Positions 25,080 through 33,351 are shown, counted from the stretch's first letter. The stretch is 48,645 bases of DNA from Chryseobacterium sp. SSA4.19 (GCF_022601875.1 NZ_JAKVIP010000028.1:1-48645), one strand, 5' to 3'. Numbers and translations: made by a program. The notes: generated by a model not told the origin, from the letters alone.

Positions 25080-26282
25080 ATGAAGAATACCAAATTTGTA
25101 TCATTGCTTTTTGTTTTGTCTGCAGGAAGTATGATGTTTGCTCAGGATGATCTTATCAACAAGTTAAAAAACAACCAGTCTCAAAATGCCAATTTCCAGT
25201 TTACCACCCTGAAAGATGTAGGAGCCACTTCGGTGAAAAACCAGGGTTCTTCAGGAACGTGCTGGAGCTATTCCGGAAATTCTTTTCTTGAGTCGGAAAT
25301 GCAGAGAATGGGTAAAAAGCCTGTTGACCTGGCAGAAATTTTTACCGCAAGGAATTCTTATCACGATAAAGCCAAATTATATGTTCTGAACAATGGTTCC
25401 ATCAGCTGGGGCGACGGAGGCGAACTGCATGATGTCATCAATATGTATAAAAAATACGGAGCCGTTCCCCAGGATGTGTATACAGGATTACAACAGGGAC
25501 AGACTATGAATAATTTCTCTGAAATGCAGGGTAAATTAAAGCCTGTTTTAGACAGCCTTGTCCAGGCCGCATCAAAAGGCAAACTTTCGGATAACTGGAT
25601 GTCTTCTGTAGATGCCATTCTTGACCAGTATTTAGGGAAAGTTCCTGCGAACTTTATGTATGAAGGGAAATCATATACGCCGCAGACTTTTGCAAAAGAA
25701 GTAGTAGGAATCAATCCTGAAGATTATGTGGAATTGTCTTCTTACAAAGATTATCCGTACTACCAGAAATTTGTCGTTCCGATCCCTGATAACTGGAGCC
25801 ACGATTCCGACTGGAATGTTCCTATGAAAGATTTAACAGCCATCATCGATAACGCCGTGAATAAAGGATATTCGATAGGATGGGCGACTGATGTTTCAGA
25901 ACCTTACTTTTCCTATAAAAACGGTGTGGCCTATGTTCCTGATATGGATCTGAACCAGATCAATACAGAAAATAAGGGAACATTGTTTACAGAACCGAAA
26001 AAAGATAAAACAATTACTGAAGATATGCGCCAGCAGGCATTAAATAATCTTTCCACTACTGATGATCATGGAATGCACATTGTAGGCCTTGCCAAAGATC
26101 AGTCCGGAAAAGAATATTATATGGTGAAGAATTCCTGGGGTGTGACCAATGATTTTGCAGGTTATATTTATGTAACAAAACCTTATGTTGAATATAAATC
26201 GACAGCCATCCTCGTTCACAAAAACGCATTGCCTAAAAATATCAAAAAGCAATTGAAGCCGACCAAAAATATTGGCCTTTAA
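25080..26282 (+). CDS. Exported C1 (papain/bleomycin-hydrolase-like) cysteine peptidase
   Basis: The 400-residue product has a signal peptide (MKNTKFVSLLFVLSAGSMMFA) and a C1-family peptidase core. Oxyanion-hole Q55 and nucleophile C61 lie in VKNQGSSGTCWSYSG, the catalytic H333 in HGMHIVGLA, and N351 in MVKNSWG. The large insert between Cys and His (over 250 residues) is closer to aminopeptidase C/bleomycin hydrolase than to short papains, though those are cytosolic while this one is exported. It should act in the periplasm or outside the cell. It ends about 120 bases before a small double-glycine-leader peptide gene; a functional link is only possible, as a terminator lies between them. Confidence 0.92.
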   Translation: MKNTKFVSLLFVLSAGSMMFAQDDLINKLKNNQSQNANFQFTTLKDVGATSVKNQGSSGTCWSYSGNSFLESEMQRMGKKPVDLAEIFTARNSYHDKAKLYVLNNGSISWGDGGELHDVINMYKKYGAVPQDVYTGLQQGQTMNNFSEMQGKLKPVLDSLVQAASKGKLSDNWMSSVDAILDQYLGKVPANFMYEGKSYTPQTFAKEVVGINPEDYVELSSYKDYPYYQKFVVPIPDNWSHDSDWNVPMKDLTAIIDNAVNKGYSIGWATDVSEPYFSYKNGVAYVPDMDLNQINTENKGTLFTEPKKDKTITEDMRQQALNNLSTTDDHGMHIVGLAKDQSGKEYYMVKNSWGVTNDFAGYIYVTKPYVEYKSTAILVHKNALPKNIKKQLKPTKNIGL

Positions 26283-26295
26283 ATTATTAATCTCT

Positions 26296-26318
26296 ATGGC
26301 CATAAAAATGGCCATTTT
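26296..26318 (+). terminator. Terminator after the C1 peptidase gene
   Basis: Stem ATGGCCAT (26296-26303) and ATGGCCAT (26308-26315, self-complementary) with an AAAA loop, followed by a short T run. Confidence 0.55.
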
Positions 26319-26334
26319 AGATATTTAATCTGTT

Positions 26335-26370
26335 AAACCGTTTTCATTTTTGGGAACGGTTTTATTTTTT
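26335..26370 (+). terminator. Second hairpin with T run after the C1 peptidase gene
   Basis: Stem AAACCGTT (26335-26342) and AACGGTTT (26355-26362) followed by TATTTTTTTATTT. It overlaps the promoter of the next gene. Confidence 0.55.
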
Positions 26371-26382
26371 TATTTATATTTG
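26347..26382 (+). promoter_or_regulatory. Promoter of the double-glycine peptide gene
   Basis: TATATTTG (26375-26382) is a perfect TAnnTTTG box; TTTTTG (26347-26352) about 22 bases upstream is a plausible -33 element that lies in the loop of the terminator hairpin. The start codon follows 15-21 bases after the box. Confidence 0.55.
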
Positions 26383-26403
26383 ATCATCATCAAATTAATG
26401 AAT

Positions 26404-26565
26404 ATGAAAAATTTAAAAAAATTAACAAAATCAGATTTAAAAAGAATTAACGGCGGAAATCCGCCAGATTGTGCACCTAACACAGTAGAGTGTTATTATC
26501 CACCCAAAAATGGAAATGCAGGATATTGGCGATGTGTACCAATAACTCCCGGCTGTCCAAATTAA
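26404..26565 (+). CDS. Bacteriocin-like peptide with a double-glycine leader
   Basis: The 53-residue precursor has an 18-residue leader, MKNLKKLTKSDLKRINGG, with the L-x-x-I-N-GG pattern of double-glycine leaders that are cut and exported by peptidase-containing ABC transporters. The 35-residue core begins NPPDCAPNTVEC and has four cysteines and several prolines and aromatics, consistent with two disulfides. A start at 26398 (MNMKN) is also possible; longer starts would add a hydrophobic stretch that overlaps the promoter. Peptides with this leader are frequent in flavobacteria and often labelled bacteriocin-like, but activity is rarely proven. No C39 transporter or immunity gene is in the window. 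Its own promoter and terminator frame it. Confidence 0.8.
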   Translation: MKNLKKLTKSDLKRINGGNPPDCAPNTVECYYPPKNGNAGYWRCVPITPGCPN

Positions 26566-26570
26566 AACAA

Positions 26571-26603
26571 AACCGCTCCAAGAATGATCTAGGAGCGGTT
26601 TTT
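26571..26603 (+). terminator. Terminator after the double-glycine peptide gene
   Basis: Stem AACCGCTCC (26571-26579) and GGAGCGGTT (26592-26600) followed by T and then A-rich sequence. Confidence 0.75.
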
Positions 26604-26752
26604 AAAAAAAATTTAAATAGGTAAATCAAGATTTATATAAGATATGAATCATCAAAAGTGAGCATTGCACGGAAGTGAATAGTGAACATCCGGCTCAGAA
26701 AAAATTGTAAAATCAAACCGACGCCGAACAAACTCATAATTGACGATTCACA

Positions 26753-27814
26753 TTAATATAATACGCCCATGCTTTCTGCGGAAAAATCAAGAAGTTCTTC
26801 TGTCTTTCCTTCTTTTATTTTTTTAACCCATTCAGGATCCTGTAACAGGGCACGGCCGACGGCCACGAGGTCGAAATCGCCTCTTTCCAGTCTGTAGGTT
26901 AATTCTGACAAATCACTTTTTTCAGTTCCCTGTCCGGCAAATGCCGACATAAAATCCCCTTCCAGGCCTACTGATCCTACCGTAATGGTCGGCTGTCCGG
27001 TGATCTTCTTTGCCCATCCCGCGAAATTCAGGTCAGAACCTTCAAACTCAGGTTCCCAGAAACGTCTCTGAGAACAGTGGAAAATATCTACGCCTGCCTC
27101 TTTTAGCGGCAACAGCCATTCTTCCATTTCTTCCGGTGTGTGGGCGAGTTTTGCAGAGTACTCCTGCTGCTTCCACTGGGAAAGCCGGATAATGATGGTG
27201 AAATCCTCTCCTACTGCCGCCCTCATGTTTTTTACAACATCCACAGCAAATCTACTACGCTCTTTTAAGGTTTTCCCTCCGTATTCATCGGTTCTTGTAT
27301 TGGTGACTTCCCAGAAAAACTGGTCAATCAGATAACCATGTGCTCCGTGGATTTCCAGCACATCAAATCCCAAATCTTTAGCTGATTTTGCAGATGCTGC
27401 AAACTGTGCAATCGTATCCTGAATGTCTTCAAGTGTCATAGCAGACGCTTTTTCCATAGGAGCTGAAGGGTAATCATCAGAACTTCTGGTATCACCAACA
27501 TGCCAGATCTGAGGCCCCATTTTTCCGCCGTTTTCGTGAACGGCATTGATCACATTTTTCCAGCCTTCTAAAGCTTCTGTCCCGTAAAAATCCGGAATAT
27601 TCTGCATGTTCTTGGAAGCCGGCCTGTCGATCACGGTTCCTTCGGAAATAATCAGGCCTACTTCTGCAGCTGCTCTTCTTGCATAATATTCTGTGATCTG
27701 CTGTGTCGGAACACCATTATCGGATTGAGCCCGCGTCATCGGAGCCATTACGATTCTATTGTTAAGCTGTAAATTTTTATATTGAAAAGGTTTAAATAAT
27801 GATTCTGTGCTCAT
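26753..27814 (-). CDS. Old Yellow Enzyme family ene-reductase (NADH:flavin oxidoreductase)
   Basis: The 353-residue FMN-dependent oxidoreductase has the usual barrel landmarks: MAPMTRAQ (23-30) with threonine at the flavin-tuning position of classical OYEs, GPQIWHVG (100-107), the substrate-anion-binding pair H156/H159 in HGAHGYLIDQFFWEVTNTR, and VGRALLQDPEW near the C-terminus for phosphate binding. Such enzymes reduce activated C=C bonds of enones, quinone-like or nitro compounds with NAD(P)H. It is divergent from an HxlR-type regulator that carries an N-terminal cysteine, which suggests induction by reactive electrophiles; that is inferred. Confidence 0.93.
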   Translation of the reverse strand: MSTESLFKPFQYKNLQLNNRIVMAPMTRAQSDNGVPTQQITEYYARRAAAEVGLIISEGTVIDRPASKNMQNIPDFYGTEALEGWKNVINAVHENGGKMGPQIWHVGDTRSSDDYPSAPMEKASAMTLEDIQDTIAQFAASAKSAKDLGFDVLEIHGAHGYLIDQFFWEVTNTRTDEYGGKTLKERSRFAVDVVKNMRAAVGEDFTIIIRLSQWKQQEYSAKLAHTPEEMEEWLLPLKEAGVDIFHCSQRRFWEPEFEGSDLNFAGWAKKITGQPTITVGSVGLEGDFMSAFAGQGTEKSDLSELTYRLERGDFDLVAVGRALLQDPEWVKKIKEGKTEELLDFSAESMGVLY

Positions 27815-27839
27815 CTTATTATATTAACTGTTTATAATT

Positions 27840-27936
27840 GTTACACAAAGTAACTAATAATAGTTCACTTTTGTATCTTACGATAAGAAAAAAGTGGTAA
27901 CTTCGCAGTAACTTACATTAGTAACATAAAAGTAAC
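27840..27936. promoter_or_regulatory. Cluster of GTAAC repeats in the OYE/HxlR intergenic region
   Basis: GTAAC occurs at 27850-27854, 27897-27901, 27908-27912, 27921-27925 and 27932-27936, with the inverse GTTAC at 27840-27844. The last four are spaced 11, 13 and 11 bases, about one helical turn. This is a good candidate for HxlR binding in control of both divergent genes. No perfect TAnnTTTG box was found in either direction. Confidence 0.45.
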
Positions 27937-27938
27937 AC

Positions 27939-28352
27939 ATGATAAAAAATGAACTGATGAAATACAGCTGCCCTTTAGGCAAAGCGATGTCTGCCCTGGG
28001 AAGCAAGTGGAAGCCTATTATTGTATTGGTGATCAAAGATCGGAAATTACGTTTCGGTGAGCTTGCCGTACGAATCAGCGTGATCTCCAGAAAAGTGTTA
28101 ACCGACCAATTAAAAGAAATGCAGACGGATGGCCTGGTTATTCGTGAAGAGTTTAAGGAACTTCCGCCAAGAGTGGAATATTCTTTAACGGAGAAAGGAC
28201 TGGCTCTACTTCCGATTCTTTATTTGCTGGAGGAGTGGGAAACGAGATATCATGTAAAGGATTTAAACAACGAGGAGGGCTGTAATGTTATGGATAAAAA
28301 TAATAAAAGTAAAGAAGCTTTCGTTTGCAACAATACAGTAGAATCTGTTTAA
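27939..28352 (+). CDS. HxlR-family winged-helix transcriptional regulator
   Basis: The 137-residue product fits the HxlR family: CPLGKAMSALGSKWKPIIVLVI, FGELAVRISVISRKVLTDQLKEM and DGLVIREEFKELPPRVEYSLTEKG are all typical, covering the winged helix at about residues 10-105. Cys11 in SCPLG is at the position used for thiol sensing in relatives such as YodB and HypR, so oxidative or electrophile sensing is plausible. The C-terminus has a variable, polar tail. It is divergent from the OYE gene across 124 bases that hold repeated GTAAC sites. Confidence 0.93.
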   Translation: MIKNELMKYSCPLGKAMSALGSKWKPIIVLVIKDRKLRFGELAVRISVISRKVLTDQLKEMQTDGLVIREEFKELPPRVEYSLTEKGLALLPILYLLEEWETRYHVKDLNNEEGCNVMDKNNKSKEAFVCNNTVESV

Positions 28353-28425
28353 AAAGATATTTTAAATTATATAACTGATTTAAATCTTATTTTGAATTTA
28401 TGTCCGCTGATTCATCAGATTTTTG

Positions 28426-28480
28426 TTTGCATTTACATCTGCGTAATCGTTATAATCTTTGAGTGATTATTTTCCAGATA
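28426..28480. repeat. Dispersed intergenic repeat, copy 2
   Basis: It contains ATCTGCGTAATC (28437-28448) and flanks similar to those at 8871-8931. It lies between the HxlR gene and the convergent methyltransferase gene, where no gene is visible. Confidence 0.35.
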
Positions 28481-28539
28481 AATTTAAGTACGTTTTGAAT
28501 ATCACATTCAATTCCGGAATTTATTTAAAATGCTTCAAA

Positions 28540-29274
28540 TTATTCTCCTACAACCAACATATTTGCAAAAGGTGTAATTTTCTTATTCTTAATAATCTTT
28601 AAGCCTGCTTCATGAATCGCCTTCTTCCATTGTTTCTCCCTTAAAAAATGGAATGCTCCGATATTGAAGAAAATAAAATTGATGAGATCCCTGAACTGTT
28701 CGGACATCATAATGATCCCTCCATCTTTCAGAACCCTTTTGGCTTCCTTAAAAAATAAAACCCTTTGGTGATGATCCAAAATTTCGTGGAGCGCAGTGAC
28801 TGCAATAATGACATCCTGGGATTGGTCTTCGAAAGGTAATTTATCCGGTGAAATCTTGATTTCCTTAGGATTGGGCGGAAATACTTTTTTTGAAATTTTT
28901 ATTCCTTTATCTTTTTCGTGTCTGTTTTCAAAAATATCACAAACGGTCAGATGCAGTTCGGGATGTTCTTCTTCCAGAGTTCTGGACAAAGGATCGAAGC
29001 TTGCATGAACCAGAACGGCATCTTTGGTTTTATGCCAGTCTAATATACCTTTTACATTTTTTAAGGTATATACATCCGAATGATCATACAACATATAAGA
29101 AGCGACAAGTGAAGCGATGATGTTCAAAAAAATAAGACCGCTCAGTATTCTTAAGACTAAGACAAATTCCTGTGATTCTATCCAAAATGACCATGCGAAA
29201 AGAAGAATTGAAACGATAATTCCCAACAGTATTTTCTGATAATTGAAAAGAATAACAAGTTTCGTGATTTTCAT
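28540..29274 (-). CDS. Membrane-anchored methyltransferase-like protein
   Basis: The 244-residue product starts at MKITKLVILFNYQKILLG (29274) with two membrane segments (about 14-30 and 36-56). A class I SAM-methyltransferase-like fold follows (about 85-244). LPFEDQSQDVIIAVTALHEI matches motif IV-type segments, and EAKRVLKDGGIIMMSE matches the post-motif region. Motif I is unusual: VLVHASFDPLSRTL in place of a glycine-rich DxGxGxG, so SAM binding may be altered. The frame continues upstream into the repeat element at 29328-29451 (to an ATG at 29412), but that N-terminus is encoded by the repeat and is rejected. The substrate is unknown. Confidence 0.7.
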   Translation of the reverse strand: MKITKLVILFNYQKILLGIIVSILLFAWSFWIESQEFVLVLRILSGLIFLNIIASLVASYMLYDHSDVYTLKNVKGILDWHKTKDAVLVHASFDPLSRTLEEEHPELHLTVCDIFENRHEKDKGIKISKKVFPPNPKEIKISPDKLPFEDQSQDVIIAVTALHEILDHHQRVLFFKEAKRVLKDGGIIMMSEQFRDLINFIFFNIGAFHFLREKQWKKAIHEAGLKIIKNKKITPFANMLVVGE

Positions 29275-29327
29275 TAGATCATTTTTGGTAAGAAGAAGAT
29301 TTCCAAATTTACACATTACACAACAAA

Positions 29328-29451
29328 AAGAGTTAGTCTCACAACTTAATGATGTGGGTTGAGAATCGACTGTACGAAAATCATTCTCTGACAGGAGGTC
29401 GATAAAAATCATAAAAAAAGTCCGTTTTCACTAGTTGTGAGACGGACTCTT
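29328..29451. mobile_element. 124-bp MITE-like element, copy A
   Basis: This copy matches 39028-39151 at all but one base. Its ends are imperfect inverted repeats (AAGAGTTAGTCTCACAACTT against AAGAGTCCGTCTCACAACTA, 17 of 20), and it is flanked by CAAA on both sides (29324-29327 and 29452-29455), a probable 4-bp target duplication. On the minus strand the right end forms an AGTCCGT hairpin followed by seven T, so it can also end transcription of the BCKDH gene. Confidence 0.6.
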
Positions 29452-29473
29452 CAAAATTTATCTGAATCCTCAA

Positions 29474-31906
29474 TTAAAATATCGCCGGATATTTCTGAGG
29501 ATTGGTTTCGTTAAACATAGCATAGATTTTCTCTACCATATCATCCGCAGAAGGCTTACTGAAATAATCTCCGTCACTGGCGTACGCAGGTCTGTGATCG
29601 TTCGCAGCAATCGTTAACGGATCAGAATCCAGATACCTGAAGGCTTTCTGCTTTTCTAAGATCTGCTGAAGGATAAATGCTGAAGTTCCGCCTTCCACAT
29701 CTTCATCAATGACCACCAAACGGTTGGTTTTCTTCACGCTTTCAGCAATTTCATGTGTTAAATCGAAAGGAATCAAGGACTGAACATCAATCACTTCAGA
29801 AGAAATACCTAGTTTTTCCAATTCTTCTGCTGCTTCCATTACAATTCTCCAGGTCGAACCGTACGTTACCAGAGTAACATCTTTTCCTTCTTTGGTTACT
29901 TCAATTTTTCCGACAGGAACGGTAAATTCCCCTAAGTTGTCAGGCTGCTTTTCTTTTAATCGGTATCCGTTCAAACACTCCACAATTACAGCAGGATCAT
30001 CACTCTGAAGCATGGTATTGTAGAATCCGGCAGCTTTTGTCAAGTTTCTCGGAACCAATACCAATATTCCTTTTGAAAGGTTCAGGATTCCTGCCATCGG
30101 AGAACCGGAATGCCATACACCTTCCAGCCTGTGGCCTCTTGTCCGGATGATTACAGGAGCTTTCTGACCGCCTTTCGTTCTGTACTGAACGGTTGCCAGA
30201 TCATCACTCATTCCCTGCAAGCAGTATAGGATATAATCCAGGTACTGGATTTCAGCGATCGGTCTCAATCCTCTCATCGCCATTCCAATTCCCTGTCCTA
30301 AAATCGTAGCCTCACGGATCCCGGTATCTGCCACACGGATTTCACCGTATTTTTCCTGCATTCCTTCAAGGCCCTGATTGACGTCACCGATATTTCCGGC
30401 ATCTTCACCAAAGACCAAAGTTTCAGGATATTTCTCGAATATTTTGTCAAAGTTATTACGAACTACTACCCGTCCGTCGACATCTTCAGATGCATCGGAA
30501 TAGACCGGCTTGATTTCTTTTACGTTTTCAGCTTTCCATTGAGATTGTGAATATAGATGAGAAGAATAGTTGTCTTTTTCCACCTCGAAAATCTCATGGT
30601 ATTTCTGCATCAGCTGATTTCTTTCTGCAGAATCCGTTCCTCTTGTAGCCAGTAAAGATTTTCTTACCAGATGGAAAACATCTTTCTTGGCTTTGGAAAC
30701 TAATTTATTGTATTGATTAACATATGTTTCAATGTCAGCATGCTGGCCTTTTAAATTCTCTACCAGAGGCAATACGGAAAAAGCCAGTTCGGTAATGGTT
30801 TTCTGGTAATTTTCCCATGCATTTTTCTGACCGGACTTTACTGTTTTCTTAGCTTCTTCATCAATAGCATCCAATTCTTCTGCACTTGCAATGATCTGTT
30901 CATTCCCGTCAATTTCAATGGAATAATTCAGGATCCATTCCCTGAATTTTACCAATCCGTCAAACTGGGATTCCCAGGCAAGACGCTCTTCATTTTTATA
31001 TCGCTCATGCGATCCTGAAGTTGAGTGGCCCTGAGGCTGAGTCACTTCAATCACATGAACTACAACCGGTACGCTTTCCACTCTGGCAAACTGCTCTGCT
31101 CTTGCATAGGCATCCAGTAAAGCCGGATAATCCCATGCTTTTACCTGAATGATTTCGCAACCCTGGAATTCGCCTTCTTTTCTCTGGAAACCGCTCAGCA
31201 TTTCCGCAATATCCGCTTTTGCCCGCTGCTTCATGGTAGGAACCGAAATTCCGTACCCGTCGTCCCAGATCGAAACAATCATCGGCACCTGCAGTGCGCA
31301 AGCCGCATTAAGGGTTTCCCAGAAATGGCCTTCTGCTGTAGAAGCATCACCAATGGTTCCGAATGCGATTTCATTCCCGTCTTTTGAAAACTTTTCAGAA
31401 CCTTCAAACTGTACGGTTTTATATATTTTTGAGGCCTGAGCCAATCCTAACAATCTTGGCATCTGCCCTGCTGTAGGAGAAATATCTGAAGAAATATTTT
31501 TTTGGGCCGTCAGGTCTTTCCAACTTCCGTCTTCATGTAAACTTCTTGTGGCAAAATGCCCGTTCATCTGTCTTCCTGCTGAAGCAGGCTCTCTTTCTAC
31601 GCTGGTATCTGCATACAACTGGGCAAAGAAACTTTCAACCGTCAATGCCTCTGCGGCCAGAGAAAATGTCTGGTCCCTGTAATATCCCGAACGGAAATCC
31701 CCGTTCCTGAAAACCTTCGCCATAGCCAACTGAGGAAGTTCCTTACCATCCCCGAAAATCCCGAATTTAGCTTTCCCCGTCAACACTTCCCTTCTTCCCA
31801 GATAAGACATTTCACGGGAGATCCTCCCTAGCTTATAATCTTCAAGTATCTGATTTTTAAAATCTTGAAAAGAAATCTGCTGTGTTTCAATATAAGTTGT
31901 CTGCAT
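29474..31906 (-). CDS. Fused E1 alpha-beta subunit of branched-chain 2-oxo acid dehydrogenase
   Basis: The 810-residue protein joins an E1-alpha half (about 1-400) to an E1-beta half (about 470-810). The alpha half has a TPP-binding GDASTAEGHFWETLNAACAL followed by DDGYGISVP, and TSGSHERYK. The beta half has FGEDAGNIGDVNQGLEG, ADTGIREATILGQGIGMAM, QYLDYI and VVIDEDVEGGTSAFI. It decarboxylates branched-chain 2-oxo acids with TPP and hands the acyl group to a lipoyl E2. Such fusions are common in Bacteroidota. A TTG at 31915 could add three residues, but the ATG at 31906 (MQTTYIETQQ) is preferred. No E2 is in the window; LpdA could serve as E3. Confidence 0.93.
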   Translation of the reverse strand: MQTTYIETQQISFQDFKNQILEDYKLGRISREMSYLGRREVLTGKAKFGIFGDGKELPQLAMAKVFRNGDFRSGYYRDQTFSLAAEALTVESFFAQLYADTSVEREPASAGRQMNGHFATRSLHEDGSWKDLTAQKNISSDISPTAGQMPRLLGLAQASKIYKTVQFEGSEKFSKDGNEIAFGTIGDASTAEGHFWETLNAACALQVPMIVSIWDDGYGISVPTMKQRAKADIAEMLSGFQRKEGEFQGCEIIQVKAWDYPALLDAYARAEQFARVESVPVVVHVIEVTQPQGHSTSGSHERYKNEERLAWESQFDGLVKFREWILNYSIEIDGNEQIIASAEELDAIDEEAKKTVKSGQKNAWENYQKTITELAFSVLPLVENLKGQHADIETYVNQYNKLVSKAKKDVFHLVRKSLLATRGTDSAERNQLMQKYHEIFEVEKDNYSSHLYSQSQWKAENVKEIKPVYSDASEDVDGRVVVRNNFDKIFEKYPETLVFGEDAGNIGDVNQGLEGMQEKYGEIRVADTGIREATILGQGIGMAMRGLRPIAEIQYLDYILYCLQGMSDDLATVQYRTKGGQKAPVIIRTRGHRLEGVWHSGSPMAGILNLSKGILVLVPRNLTKAAGFYNTMLQSDDPAVIVECLNGYRLKEKQPDNLGEFTVPVGKIEVTKEGKDVTLVTYGSTWRIVMEAAEELEKLGISSEVIDVQSLIPFDLTHEIAESVKKTNRLVVIDEDVEGGTSAFILQQILEKQKAFRYLDSDPLTIAANDHRPAYASDGDYFSKPSADDMVEKIYAMFNETNPQKYPAIF

Positions 31907-32030
31907 ATAAACCAATAAAAAGTTTTTGTTCCTGAAGTATTTTGCTAATATACAATTTTTAAATTAATTTTAATTTTCAATAATATTTTTTAAAAATTTG
32001 ATAATAAAAGAAATTGTATTTATCTTGGAT

Positions 32031-32038
32031 TAAATTTG
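32031..32038 (+). promoter_or_regulatory. Promoter -7 box of the small membrane-protein gene
   Basis: TAAATTTG matches TAnnTTTG perfectly and ends 6 bases before the ATG at 32045, so transcription would begin at or beside the start codon. The -33 region is not clear; the nearest TTG (32014-32016) is 14 bases upstream. Confidence 0.45.
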
Positions 32039-32044
32039 TAGGCG

Positions 32045-32338
32045 ATGGAAAAAAAATCCACTCATATTCTTAATGCATCTAGTAATCTTCTGGGGTTTTC
32101 GCTGGTGATCATTACCTCATTAAAGATCTCAAAAATCAGCCACAACACGTATCTGGATGAATTTGCAGGAGTGGCATGCCTTTTTTTCGCATTCAGCTGC
32201 TTTTTTTCCTTCCTGGCCATCAGAAGCAGACATGAACACCGTGGAAACAGATTTGAAACTATTGCGGATTATTTATTTTTAACCGCCTTATTTTGTATTG
32301 TATTGGCTGTTATTATCGTAACGCTGAAAATTATTTAA
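32045..32338 (+). CDS. Small integral membrane protein
   Basis: The 97-residue product is not from a family I can name. It has three likely membrane spans (about 10-27, 38-62 and 73-96), with a charged loop RSRHEHRGNRFE between the second and third. There is no signal peptide. It is convergent with the polyprenyl synthase gene, and the two stop codons are one base apart. A perfect promoter box ends 6 bases upstream of the ATG, which suggests a leaderless or nearly leaderless transcript. Confidence 0.7.
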   Translation: MEKKSTHILNASSNLLGFSLVIITSLKISKISHNTYLDEFAGVACLFFAFSCFFSFLAIRSRHEHRGNRFETIADYLFLTALFCIVLAVIIVTLKII

Positions 32339-32339
32339 T

Positions 32340-33317
32340 CTAAAATTTACGCTCGATAACATAATCGAGCATGATGTGCAAAGATTTTTTAGGTTCGGAA
32401 TCCGGGAACTCATTCAGGATATCTTTTGCTTTCTGCTGAAAATTTTTCATGACAGAGACCGCATATTCCAAACCGCCAGAACTTTTAACAAAACTTATTA
32501 ATTCCTTTACTCTTTTCTGATCATTATTGTAGCGTTTGATCGTGTTGAAATAATATTTCCTGTCTTTTTCATCAGCTATTTTCAAGGTATGAATCAAAGG
32601 CAGGGTCATCTTCTGTTCTTTGATGTCAATTCCCACCGGTTTGCCGATCACATTGGAAGTAAGATAATCAAAAAGGTCGTCTTTGATCTGGAATGCCATT
32701 CCGGTATAGGTTCCGAAATCCATCATTTTTTTCGCCAGGTTTTCATCCGCATCGTTTGATAAAACCCCGATTTCACAGCAGGCAGCGATTAATGTAGCGG
32801 TTTTCTGACGGATGATTTCGTAATAAACGTCTTCCGTGATGTCCAGCTTCCTGGCTTTCTCCAGCTGAAGAAGTTCCCCTTCCGACATTTCACGGATGGT
32901 TCTTGAAATTACGCTCAACAAGTCATAGTCTTTGTGATCCGTTGATAAAAGAACGGACTTTGATAAAAGGTAATCGCCTACAAGAACTGCGATCTTATTT
33001 TTCCACAACGCATTAATGGAAAAGAAATTACGGCGTTTGAAACTTTCGTCCACCACATCATCATGTACCAGCGTAGCGGTATGGATCAGCTCAATCATCG
33101 AAGCGCCACGGTAGGTCTTTTCATTAACGTCACCAACCAGCTTTGCACAGAGAAACACAAACATCGGCCGCATCTGCTTTCCTTTTGTGGTAACGATAAA
33201 GCGGGTGACTTTATCTAGCAAAGGTACTTTGCTCTGCATCGATTCATAAAACTTCTGCTCGAAAAGTTTCATTTCCTCATTAATCGGTCGCTTGATTTCT
33301 TCTACAGTGTTGGCCAC
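32340..33317 (-). CDS. Polyprenyl diphosphate synthase (octaprenyl/heptaprenyl type)
   Basis: The 325-residue enzyme has both aspartate-rich motifs of trans-prenyltransferases: DDVVD (86-90) in LVHDDVVDESFKRR and DDLFD (213-217) in FQIKDDLFDYL. The GKQMRPMFVFL and GDYLLSK segments and LMKMTLPLIHTL-type end (EQKMTLPLIHTL) also fit. It elongates isoprenyl diphosphate for the side chain of respiratory quinones; flavobacteria use menaquinone. The start appears to be GTG at 33317, because no in-frame ATG precedes it. A perfect promoter box lies 35-42 bases upstream. Confidence 0.94.
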   Translation of the reverse strand: MANTVEEIKRPINEEMKLFEQKFYESMQSKVPLLDKVTRFIVTTKGKQMRPMFVFLCAKLVGDVNEKTYRGASMIELIHTATLVHDDVVDESFKRRNFFSINALWKNKIAVLVGDYLLSKSVLLSTDHKDYDLLSVISRTIREMSEGELLQLEKARKLDITEDVYYEIIRQKTATLIAACCEIGVLSNDADENLAKKMMDFGTYTGMAFQIKDDLFDYLTSNVIGKPVGIDIKEQKMTLPLIHTLKIADEKDRKYYFNTIKRYNNDQKRVKELISFVKSSGGLEYAVSVMKNFQQKAKDILNEFPDSEPKKSLHIMLDYVIERKF

Positions 33318-33351
33318 AATATTCGAATGATGGATAAATTGTTAATTACCA

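Noticed and set aside
29275..29412. N-terminal extension of the methyltransferase
   Set aside because: These codons come from the MITE-like element, which occurs elsewhere without the gene; the ATG at 29274 gives a natural membrane anchor.
31970..31996. Possible third GbsR operator upstream of the BCKDH gene
   Set aside because: The left half TTTTCAATAATATTT matches, but the right half has TTTTTT where TTGAAA is needed, so the palindrome is broken.
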